DNA from: Acidobacteriota bacterium
GTDB lineage: Bacteria > Acidobacteriota > Terriglobia > Bryobacterales > Bryobacteraceae
Length of the DNA: 64,000 nucleotides
Assembly (NCBI GenBank): GCA_017307505.1
Contig: JAFKEE010000047.1
Span: 1-64,000, forward strand
Reading direction: 5' to 3'
This document shows, piece by piece, positions 25,474 through 34,228 of the stretch (position 1 is the stretch's first letter; every line of letters begins with the position of its first letter). The notes beneath the pieces were generated by a model. It had not been told where the DNA came from. It searched no databases and was given only the letters and a program-made list of their open reading frames with translations. A program made the position numbers and the translations under genes.

Positions 25474-27075
25474 ATGACGCAACAGCGACAAGATGACGCC
25501 GCCCCCCGGGACGCGTCCGTACCATCGCAGGACAATCTGCAGGCCATGACCGCGGCACGTCTGGCGAGCACGCTCCAATCCGCGGGCGATGGCATCATCG
25601 TCACCGATTCCCTGGGGCGAGTGGAGTTTCTCAATCGGGTTGCCGAACATCTGGTGGGGCTGGATAGCGCGACGGCCAGAGGGCGGGGTCTGCACGAGGT
25701 CCTTTGCCTGGAAGAGAGCGACGGGCATCCGGTGAAAGGCGATCTTGTGGAGCTGGCGATTGTCAGCGAGGAGCCCGTCACGCTCGGCAAAGATCTGGTG
25801 CTGCGGCCGCACACAGGCAAGCCGAGGCAGGTGGAAGGCGAGATTTGCGTCTGCAGTGGCGGCGCATCGCCCGGCGGCGCGGTGGTGACCTTCCGGGATG
25901 TGACGGCCCGGAACCAGGACGAACTGCGGCGGCGGGAAGAACAGAAGATGCGCGCGATCGGACAACTGGCGGGCTCCGTCGCACATGAGTTGAATGGCCT
26001 GCTGACCGAGATCGTCGGGCAAAGCGAGGCGATGGAAGACGCGTGCGCCGAGCAGCCGCGGCTCAAGGCCCGCCTGGGGGAGATCCGGCGCGCCGCCGGC
26101 AAAATCGGCACGATTACGCGCCAATTGCTCTCACTCAGCGGCCGGGCGGTGCTCTTCCCCGAAACCGTCAATCTGAACGCGCTGCTGGGAGGGATCCGGG
26201 AGAAGCTGGATGGCGTGCTGCCGCCCGGCATCAAACTGACGATGTCACTGGAGCCCCATCTCGGTGCGGTCGCCGTCGATGCGAAGCAGACGGAACAGGC
26301 GCTGATGGACCTGATCGGGTATTGCCGCGATCGTATGCCTGCCGGAGGCAGGCTCCAGGTGGCAACGGCGAATCTTATTCTGGATGAGAATAACCGGGCC
26401 CAGTATTGCAGGCGGTACGCAAAACTGACGGTGAAGGACGAAGGGCCCAGTCTGCGCGGCGTACCTGCGGAGAAGCTGTTCGAGCCCGCCTGGGCCCTCG
26501 GTCACAGCAAACCCTCGGGCCTTGGACTGTTTGCAGTTCGAAGCGTAGTCAACGCGGTGAAAGGACATTTCTCGGTCGAAAGCGAAGGCGAGACGGGTGT
26601 GGTGTTCGTGATGCTGATCCCTCAACTGGAAGAAGAAGAGGCGCCGGCGGTGCCCACTCCAGCCGCTGTGAAGCAATCAGGCTACCGGCCCACCATCCTA
26701 TTGGTGGAAGACGACGATGGGATCAGGGTCCTGCTTCACAATTCGCTGGAGAAACGAGGGTATCGCGTCATCGAGGCGAGAGATGGTGTGGAAGGAGTCC
26801 TGCAGGCCGAGCTGTGCGAGGATCCAATCGACCTGCTCATCACGGATGTGGTGATGCCCGTGATGGACGGTCCCGCGCTGGCGCTGGCGCTCACGAAGAC
26901 GCGACCCAATTTGAAACTCCTGCTGATTTCCGGATGTCCTGAAGACTTGGTCGGCACTCAGCAATTGATCAATCGCGGCGCGCACTTTGCGCAGAAGCCC
27001 TTCTCGCAGCGGGAACTGCTGGCGCGCGTGGACCTGATTCTGAGCGCAGACGACATTGCGGTGATGAATCCGTGA
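25474..27075 (+). CDS. PAS-histidine kinase-receiver hybrid protein with degenerate ATP-binding domain
   Basis: A 533-residue cytoplasmic hybrid kinase. A PAS domain (about 28-145; STLQSAGDGIIVTDSLGRVE) is followed by a HisKA-like segment with His171 (SVAHELNGLLTEI) and a HATPase-like region. A C-terminal receiver (about 410-530) has Asp458 (LLITDVVMPVMDG) and Lys in AQKPFS. In the HATPase the N-box Asn is missing (DLIGYCRDRMPAGG) and the first G-box has lost its usual DxGxG (KDEGPSLRG), though a C-terminal SGLGLFAV remains. ATP binding and autophosphorylation are therefore doubtful, while the receiver looks functional. A perfect 10-base hairpin follows the stop. Confidence 0.88.
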   Translation: MTQQRQDDAAPRDASVPSQDNLQAMTAARLASTLQSAGDGIIVTDSLGRVEFLNRVAEHLVGLDSATARGRGLHEVLCLEESDGHPVKGDLVELAIVSEEPVTLGKDLVLRPHTGKPRQVEGEICVCSGGASPGGAVVTFRDVTARNQDELRRREEQKMRAIGQLAGSVAHELNGLLTEIVGQSEAMEDACAEQPRLKARLGEIRRAAGKIGTITRQLLSLSGRAVLFPETVNLNALLGGIREKLDGVLPPGIKLTMSLEPHLGAVAVDAKQTEQALMDLIGYCRDRMPAGGRLQVATANLILDENNRAQYCRRYAKLTVKDEGPSLRGVPAEKLFEPAWALGHSKPSGLGLFAVRSVVNAVKGHFSVESEGETGVVFVMLIPQLEEEEAPAVPTPAAVKQSGYRPTILLVEDDDGIRVLLHNSLEKRGYRVIEARDGVEGVLQAELCEDPIDLLITDVVMPVMDGPALALALTKTRPNLKLLLISGCPEDLVGTQQLINRGAHFAQKPFSQRELLARVDLILSADDIAVMNP

Positions 27076-27100
27076 GGAGAGAGACCGGGCTCTCTCTCCT
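27075..27100. terminator. hairpin at end of hybrid kinase gene
   Basis: A perfect inverted repeat of ten bases (27075-27084 with 27091-27100, loop CCGGGC) begins inside the stop codon. There is no T-tract after it, so it may act as an mRNA-stabilising hairpin or a weak terminator rather than a classical intrinsic terminator. Confidence 0.55.
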
Positions 27101-27212
27101 TCAACGCCGCTCGCGCAGCACCTGACCGCATTCCTAAGGGCAGCTCGGGGCCGCTAGGACGGGTGGGTACCCGGCACTAGATTTGGGTGCAGACGCCGGA
27201 GCGTGACGACTG

Positions 27213-28992
<1,780 letters not shown>

Positions 28993-29421
28993 TCACAAGG
29001 GAATGATTGTCAATGTCCCTGCCAGATGGGAAATCTCATAACGCCCCGGGCAACCGCAGTTCAGCAAGGCGGTAGCCGCGGCCTTGATGCGCGCGGGAAA
29101 TCGAGTAGCATCATTTCCTTCCCAATCTGTTCTAAAGTAATCGCGATCCATGGCGTCGATAGTGACGATGACGCGGCCGTCGTAACCGCCAGGCTCCTCA
29201 AGTCTTATGCTAATTGCACTCACAGCTGTCAAGTCAGCCTGGCGTTCGCGGATCATTGCTTCGCATGCATTCAGGAATTTTGATCGGCCAACGTAACGTA
29301 TCTCCAAAGGAATCCCCCAGGACAGGATATCCCTCCCCATCCGGCCCATGCCAATCGCATGAATTCCAACAATTGGTGCGATCGCCATCAGAGATCCGGT
29401 TTGCTCATAGATGGGACGCAT
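28993..29421 (-). CDS. hypothetical protein, possibly a remnant
   Basis: About 142 residues. The C-terminal third (DATRFPARIKAAATALLNCG, then GRYEISHLAGTLTI) resembles a conserved C-terminal segment of short hypothetical proteins in soil and phage-rich bacteria, with pattern ...RFPARI.AAA.AL...G..G.FEISH..G.LTI. The N-terminal part is unfamiliar and the start is uncertain (ATG at 29421 or GTG at 29433; no clear ribosome binding site). It lies alone in a sparse region and may be a decayed gene. Function unknown. Confidence 0.45.
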   Translation of the reverse strand: MRPIYEQTGSLMAIAPIVGIHAIGMGRMGRDILSWGIPLEIRYVGRSKFLNACEAMIRERQADLTAVSAISIRLEEPGGYDGRVIVTIDAMDRDYFRTDWEGNDATRFPARIKAAATALLNCGCPGRYEISHLAGTLTIIPL

Positions 29422-29433
29422 TCTGGTGCGCAC

Positions 29434-30046
29434 GTCGTCGCATCACAATAGGACTCCGGGATCTAGCATATTGAACGTCTCTTCGAGCGGTCACGACGGG
29501 GATGCTCGCACTCCTCGAAGCATAGCGGTCATTCCCAAGTGACGGCCCGAGGACTGACCTGGTGCGAGCGCGGCAGACCTATTGGCGGTGATGACACTTG
29601 ACGCCACTGCATGGGTCCCAGGCTTAAGCCGATCAACCTGAAACGCGATGCAGTTGGGACGCCTACTCTGTCACCACCATTTCTCCATGCAGGCATTCTG
29701 CGCGGGATGCACCGGCGATTCCGGATCCGGAGCTTCGCAAAACTAGGTCGATTGTGGCAGATCGGGTTTGGTTCTCAGAGTTCGAAGCCTGAGTGAGGGA
29801 ATCTCCCCCATGCGAGCTTCTTGCCCGCATGTGCAAGCAACTGGCCGTATCTAACCGCCGGAACATCGGTGCGCCATTGGCCCCATTCGTGGATGAAGAT
29901 CTCCCCGGCAGTTCGTAGAGTCACGCAAGAGGACGTCCACCATGCAGTGGATCTCCCGTCTCCCCGATCCCACACAGGTTTCCTGATGAGACGAATCAGG
30001 TAATGGCCCTACTCAAAGTTAGCCACGGTGTGCCGATTAGAGACAA
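29434..30046. other. intergenic region, no gene seen
   Basis: About 610 bases of lower-than-average GC. Open frames on both strands are short and lack ribosome binding sites and recognisable composition. It lies inside the decayed accessory stretch at 28.4-34.2 kb. Confidence 0.45.
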
Positions 30047-30631
30047 ATGGCGCCAACCAGTTCCGGACCCTCTCCCTGCCCACCGATCCGTGAAGGGATA
30101 GGCGAGCGGATTCTGTATCCGGGGCGGCTCCGCACTTTGTTTCTGGCGGTCGCCTGCGCGGTTTTTACGCTGATGGGTCTCGGCGCGGGGGGCGGCGGCT
30201 TGCTGTGGGCCTTGCTGGCCGGCATCGGCGCATTCATCTTCTTTACCAGTCTCCTGCCGAGCGCTGCCTGGCTGAAGCTGGATGCCCAGGGATTCACGTA
30301 CCGGATCGCGTTTCGCGAGCACCGATACAACTGGGCCGACATCCGGTCATTCGGAGTCCTGACCCGGCGCTACCTGGGCATCATCCCGGTAAGCCGGATT
30401 GTCTGCTTCACGTTCACCGAGGAGCACAAAAAGACCAAGAGCCTGTTGCTGCGGATGGCCACGGCGATTGCCCGCTTTGATGGTCAGTTGCCGGACAACT
30501 ACGGAATGAAGGCCCGCGACCTCGCGGCCCTAATGGAGAACTGGCGGCTGCAGGCGGAGAGCAGCGCGGCCGCGCCGGACTTGTCGCGGTTCCGGAGTGC
30601 GAGTTTTCCGGGGTTGAATCGAGTTTCGTAG
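30047..30631 (+). CDS. membrane protein with PH-like cytoplasmic domain
   Basis: A 194-residue protein. Two adjacent transmembrane helices (about residues 28-48 and 52-72; AVACAVFTLMGLG and LLWALLAGIGAFIFF) are followed by a soluble region. That region begins LKLDAQGFTYRIAFREHRYNW and contains IRSFGVLTRR, a pattern of bacterial PH-like membrane-associated proteins where a strand-turn motif follows two helices. Orientation and function unknown. The ATG lacks a good ribosome binding site; the first 20 residues are Pro-rich and may not be translated. Confidence 0.7.
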   Translation: MAPTSSGPSPCPPIREGIGERILYPGRLRTLFLAVACAVFTLMGLGAGGGGLLWALLAGIGAFIFFTSLLPSAAWLKLDAQGFTYRIAFREHRYNWADIRSFGVLTRRYLGIIPVSRIVCFTFTEEHKKTKSLLLRMATAIARFDGQLPDNYGMKARDLAALMENWRLQAESSAAAPDLSRFRSASFPGLNRVS

Positions 30632-30700
30632 GATCGGGGGCGGCTGGAGGCGGCTCGCGGGGGAAGGTGGGTTGAGTGCGTGAATAGGCACGCTCATTCG

Positions 30701-30719
30701 TGAGATACACTGTATCTCA
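30701..30719. promoter_or_regulatory. palindromic operator of toxin-antitoxin module
   Basis: A perfect inverted repeat: TGAGATACA, central C, TGTATCTCA. It ends nine bases before the antitoxin start. Antitoxins of the RelB/DinJ group bind such palindromes through their ribbon-helix-helix N-terminus and repress their own operon, so this is very likely the autoregulatory operator. Confidence 0.75.
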
Positions 30720-30728
30720 GAGGCAATC

Positions 30729-30983
30729 ATGTCGACCACGATGATTCACGTTCGCGTGGACGAGAAAACTAAGCAGAGGGCAACGAAGACACTTGCGGCC
30801 ATGGGCATATCGGTGTCCGATGCGGTCCGCATGCTACTGGTTCGAGTGGCCGCGGAGAAGGCGCTGCCCTTTGCGGTGAAGGTCCCGAACGCGACCACAG
30901 TGAAGGCCATGCGGGCTGCCGACAAGGGCCAGGCCAAACGGCAGAAGTCGGCCGACGCGCTGCTCAAAGACCTAGGGATCTAG
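30729..30983 (+). CDS. RelB/DinJ family antitoxin
   Basis: An 84-residue antitoxin. The N-terminus MIHVRVDEKTKQRATKTLAA is the beta-strand plus helix of the ribbon-helix-helix DNA-binding fold; MGISVSDAVRMLLVRVAAEK follows, typical of the DinJ group. The C-terminal 35 residues (AMRAADKGQAKRQKSADALL) are the basic, initially disordered toxin-wrapping tail. A palindromic operator precedes the gene. The following toxin frame, four bases on, is interrupted by a stop codon, so this may be an orphaned antitoxin still repressing its operator. Confidence 0.88.
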   Translation: MSTTMIHVRVDEKTKQRATKTLAAMGISVSDAVRMLLVRVAAEKALPFAVKVPNATTVKAMRAADKGQAKRQKSADALLKDLGI

Positions 30984-30986
30984 CTC

Positions 30987-31253
30987 GTGCGGAACGCGGT
31001 CACGGGCTCGCAGTTCGGGCGCGATGTGAAACTTGCTCAAAAGCGCGGCAAGGACATGGCGAAGCTGCGCGACGCGATCCTGCTGCTGCTTTAGGGAAGC
31101 CCGTTGCCGCCGCGCTACAAGGACCATCCGCTGGGCGGGGAGTGGAAGCATTTTCGCGACTGCCACATCGAGCCGGATTGGCTGCTGATCTATAAGATTG
31201 ATGGCGAGGACCTTTACCTCGTTCGTACCGGAACGCACTCAGATCTGTTCTGA
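30987..31253 (+). pseudogene. YafQ-like mRNA interferase toxin, amber-interrupted
   Basis: An 88-codon frame starting with GTG right after the antitoxin. Translation reads QFGRDVKLAQKRGKDMAKLR, a TAG at 31092-31094 (codon 36), then PLPPRYKDHPLGGEWKHFRD, CHIEPDWLLIYKI and LVRTGTHSDLF, ending at a TGA. The sequence matches YafQ, a ribosome-dependent mRNA endonuclease. All residues I would expect in the active site are retained after the stop: His of KDHPL, His and Asp of HIEPDW, and Arg and His of RTGTH. A single nonsense change therefore separates this from an intact toxin. It is probably inactive unless the stop is read through. Confidence 0.85.
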
Positions 31254-31323
31254 AGGAGTCGCCGAGGCCCAGCCAACTGATGAGGGGTCCATCGAGAATG
31301 GTTGAGGGCTACCCTTAGCCGCT

Positions 31324-31659
31324 ATGATGGGACCTTCCAGGAAGGTCGAGGCATTCGACCTGCATTCAGGTATCCGAATGTGCAACAAGTGCGCTGCGTT
31401 CCATACTGTGATCCCGCTCCATTCTCCGGATGAGTTCCATAGCAAGGTGGAGAGCATTCGCCATGACCTGTCTGAGCGGAAGCTGGAAATGATCTCCGAC
31501 GAATCCTCGCTCGATTCACTTCAGCGGAATGAGCCATTCCCCTCCGACTGCATCTGGGTGCTCTTTGCCTGTCCAAAATGCGGGCAGATGTTCTCGCTGG
31601 GAGGGGTAGTCTACAAATGGCAAAAGGTGGAGTGGGCGCCCTATCCAAGCGCGACGTAG
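31324..31659 (+). CDS. small zinc-ribbon-like hypothetical protein
   Basis: A 111-residue protein with two CxxC pairs, CNKC (about residue 20) and CPKC (about 84), suggesting a single zinc-ribbon formed by distant knuckles. Between them is an acidic helical region (HSKVESIRHDLSERKLEM). No known family. The frame begins with ATG ATG at 31324; an ATG at 31378 immediately before the first CxxC is an equally good start. It sits between two toxin-antitoxin loci. Confidence 0.6.
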   Translation: MMGPSRKVEAFDLHSGIRMCNKCAAFHTVIPLHSPDEFHSKVESIRHDLSERKLEMISDESSLDSLQRNEPFPSDCIWVLFACPKCGQMFSLGGVVYKWQKVEWAPYPSAT

Positions 31660-31903
31660 GGGACAGAGAAATCGACTTGGATCCGAATCGAGCCTACGGC
31701 CCGCCGCACCAGGTACTGGACTGGGCCAATGCGATAGGGTGTGTGCGCTGCCGGCAGACATTGTGCTTAACGCTCGCCGGGGTCGTTGTGGGCACCGTTG
31801 AAGCAACCGGTTCACATTTCTGTCCGAGTGGCGGAATAGTTGACGCCAGACAGGATCTCATCCGTGAGCGGCGCTCCCGGTCTTCCTGGGGCTCCGATGG
31901 TAA

Positions 31904-32218
31904 TCAGGCCACCCGTCTCGATCGCATCTTGATCCGCAGATCTACCTCCAGGCCGGCGTCACCGAGCATATTAACCAACGTGTCCAGTGAGAACCGGCTG
32001 ATCTTGCCTCGAATCAGATCCGAGATGCGCGGCTGACTCACCTCCAGACGCCTGGCCGCGTCCGCTTGGGTCAGTCCTTCCCTCTCGATAAACTTCCGAA
32101 GGGCCGTCATCATCTGGGACCGCAGCCGCAGGTTGCGGGATTCGGCGGGTGAGAAACCGAGGTCGGTGAAAACGTCGCCCCTACCCATGGTGATCGTTGT
32201 ATCGATCGTGGTCTTCAT
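31904..32218 (-). CDS. higA: HigA-like XRE antitoxin
   Basis: A 104-residue protein with a C-terminal XRE-type helix-turn-helix: KFIEREGLTQADAARRLEVS followed by QPRISDLIRGKISRFSLDTL. It matches the HTH family that serves as antitoxin to RelE/Gp49-type toxins. The N-terminus (TDLGFSPAESRNLRLRSQMM) is typical of this group. Its ATG overlaps the stop of the toxin gene (ATGA, 32215-32218), so the toxin is translated first, as in HigBA loci. It probably neutralises the toxin and represses the operon. Confidence 0.87.
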   Translation of the reverse strand: MKTTIDTTITMGRGDVFTDLGFSPAESRNLRLRSQMMTALRKFIEREGLTQADAARRLEVSQPRISDLIRGKISRFSLDTLVNMLGDAGLEVDLRIKMRSRRVA

Positions 32219-32568
32219 GGCTCTCTCCTTCCTCTGGACTTCCGCGCCCCCATCAACGATATGTAACGCTTCCTGCCCAAGTCGAGATCCGCCTTCCGCG
32301 TCCCCTGTGTCTTTTTGACGAAACAGTGGAGCATGTAGACAGCTTCCTCACATCGAGCAACGTAGCACGCCCGGTATTCGTTCTCGCCATGAATGCGGAT
32401 TTCCATGACGCCCGGGCCCACATCCGGCATCGGCCTAAAATCCTCAGGAGCTTCGCCAAGTTGCACCAGATCCAGCTGGTAGCCCGCATCCGAACGAATG
32501 TCGGCCGGTGCCGCCCGCAAACGAGCCTGGCTGTCGCCCATCCAAGCGATTGGCTTCCGGCTCGACAC
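32215..32568 (-). CDS. higB: HigB/Gp49-like toxin
   Basis: A 117-residue RelE-superfamily protein: SSRKPIAWMGDSQARLRAAP, AGYQLDLVQLGEAPEDFRPM, GPGVMEIRIHGENEYRACYV, then MLHCFVKKTQGTRKADLDLG. These are the conserved blocks of the phage-derived Gp49-like/HigB family, ribosome-dependent mRNA interferases. The GTG at 32568 is chosen because it gives the usual family start; longer readings run to 32619. A TATAAT box only seven bases upstream implies a leaderless or nearly leaderless transcript. Unlike the neighbouring YafQ-like toxin the frame is intact. Confidence 0.85.
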   Translation of the reverse strand: MSSRKPIAWMGDSQARLRAAPADIRSDAGYQLDLVQLGEAPEDFRPMPDVGPGVMEIRIHGENEYRACYVARCEEAVYMLHCFVKKTQGTRKADLDLGRKRYISLMGARKSRGRREP

Positions 32569-32574
32569 ATCCTG

Positions 32575-32603
32575 ATTATACAAGACTGGATATATCGGTT
32601 GAA
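32575..32603 (-). promoter_or_regulatory. sigma-70-type promoter of higBA-like operon
   Basis: On the minus strand TTCAAC (32598-32603) and TATAAT (32575-32580) are separated by exactly 17 bases. The -10 box is perfect; the -35 is a partial match. The proposed toxin start lies seven bases downstream, close to the expected transcription start, so the transcript would have almost no leader. Confidence 0.55.
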
Positions 32604-32618
32604 GCGCCACGGAATGCA

Positions 32619-32890
32619 CCGAACGGCAATGCTGACAGCCGAAGTGAATGCCAGCGCATCCCGCTCATCCGCCGTGTCCGCCGGGTGATCCGTCCCAGCG
32701 ACAGTTTTGCTTCAAGGAATCAGGACTCGCAGGCATGCTTTGGGCGAGGCTCCTGGCGCCCACCGGGCCGGCAAGTGGTTTATATTCTGATGGTTACGCG
32801 ACAATTAATCGGTAAAGGCAGGTACCGGCGCCGTTGTTGACGCATGCTCAACTGAGAGAGAGGCGACCGACAAGACGCGTACTTACAGTC
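32619..32890. other. junction between higBA-like locus and IS remnant
   Basis: About 270 bases with no supported gene. It lies upstream of the divergently placed toxin operon and to the left of the transposase remnant; the left end of the IS element should be here but no matching terminal repeat was found. Confidence 0.4.
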
Positions 32891-34130
32891 ATTTACAGCA
32901 GGTGCACGTCAGTCTGCCCCGGTTGCGCCAAATCCGAGCGGTAGCTTCGCTGCAAGGCAAATTGACTGTGGAATGGATTTGTTGGCTGGCCCGAGACAGC
33001 CGGGCCGGTTACTGCCGGGCCTGGCAGGCCACTGAGCCTGACAGTGAGGAAATGGAACTGCGGGATCACATTCCGCGCATCGCTCTGGCGAATCGCTGTT
33101 ACGGTTACCGGCGGATAGCACGCCAGTCGAAGAACGAAGGCCGTCTGGTGAATCGAAAGCGGGTCGCACGTTTGATGAAGTTCGATAATCTGCTCGCCGT
33201 GCGGCGCAAGGCGTTTCGGCCGCCGACTACCGACAGCAAGCATGGACTGCGCATCCACCTCAACCTGGCGCCTCGGATGAAAGTAACGGGCCCCCAATTA
33301 GTTGTGGATAGCCGACATCACTTACATCCGCCTAAAGGGTGAATTCGTCTTTCTGGCGGTAGGGTTGGGCGCCTGGTCTAGAGAAGTCATTGGCTGGAAT
33401 CTGAGCCGATCCGTGCAGTCACATATGGCGCTGAAGGCGCTGAGACAAGCCCTGGAGGCTCGCAAGCCGGCAGCCGGATTGGTCCACCATTCTGACCGCG
33501 GGATTCAGTACGCGACAGAAGATTACTACGAGGTGCTGAAGAAGCACGGAGTCGTGCCAAGTACGAGCCGAGCCCGCAACCCGTGGGACATCGCCGCTTG
33601 CGAGAGCTTCATGAGAACGCTCAAGGCAGAGGAGGTAAATGGAAAGGCCTACCGCAATATGGAAGAATTGCGGGCCCAGATAGAGCCCTTTCTGAGTGAG
33701 TATTACAACAAGCGGAGGCTGCACTCATCTTTGGGATACAGTACTCCTAAGAGGTTCGAGGAGCTCAACGGTTCGGCCGCGCCGCTGGCGGCTGTGCTGG
33801 AGTTTTACGAGGCATGAGGGCATCTATCGATCCGAGGAGGCGAAGCCGAAGTACAACACCGGGGGCGGCAACCGCCTCCCGAAGGTCGGCCCCGCTGCCT
33901 AGAGAACAACGCGACGGGAGGATCACGTTGGCCCATCGGTCCGATGAGTCCCCAGCAGGTTATTCCTTGGTGGGGTGCTCTCCAGCAGAGCCCACCGCAG
34001 CTTCACCAGCCGGCATTAGCATGCCTGAGAACAGAAATGCTGGCAATGATTTGTTGGCGACCGGTAACTTGTCCCAAAACTCTGTGTCTCACCAACGGGG
34101 GGCGGTCCATCAGGCTGTCCCGCAACATAA
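32890..34130 (+). mobile_element. IS3-family insertion sequence remnant
   Basis: The stretch holds a broken OrfB-type transposase (32902-33817) followed by about 300 bases that read, in pieces, like the conserved 3' extension common to acidobacterial IS3 elements (SDESPAGYSLVGCSPAEPTA and QQVIPWWGALQQSP in two frames). A candidate right end is the G-rich stretch around 34098-34112. No separate orfA, no left terminal repeat and no target duplication were found, so the element looks truncated at its left side. Boundaries are approximate. Confidence 0.7.
32902..33817 (+). pseudogene. IS3-family transposase OrfB, frameshifted and nonsense-mutated
   Basis: The first part (32902 to about 33295) encodes the HTH_21 region: ELRDHIPRIALANRCYGYRR, NRKRVARLMKFDNLLAVRRK. 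The second part (33302-33817) encodes the rve catalytic core with all three acidic residues in context: WIADITY (Asp), HHSDRGIQYA (Asp), AACESFMRTLK (Glu), then YYNKRRLHSSLGY. The two lie in different frames. The junction suggests one extra base in the C-run at 33291-33295, and in the downstream frame a TAG at 33299-33301 stands where the family has Gln (N-Q-L-W). Two lesions make it inactive. Confidence 0.88.
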
Positions 34131-34228
34131 CCCATGAGTTGGGCCAGCCTGAGAGGGTACGAAAATTTTACTGAGGAGTTTTATCTGACTCTACCGTTCG
34201 CCTCGAGAATATGACATAATCCAGCCCG
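33818..34228. other. IS tail and region upstream of the large metalloprotease gene
   Basis: Left part is the 3' portion of the IS remnant. From about 34130 the DNA becomes AT-rich (34150-34220) and should carry the promoter of the following gene; a TATGACATAAT stretch at 34210-34220 could include a -10 element. No protein-coding gene is supported. Confidence 0.45.

Noticed and set aside
31578-32036. 152-codon plus-strand frame between the zinc-ribbon and higA-like genes
   Set aside because: It overlaps both real genes, has no ribosome binding site or motif, and is antisense to the HTH gene.
32253-32570. Alternative 105-codon frame over the HigB-like toxin
   Set aside because: Wrong frame: the overlapping 32215-32568 frame carries the conserved toxin blocks and overlaps the antitoxin by ATGA.
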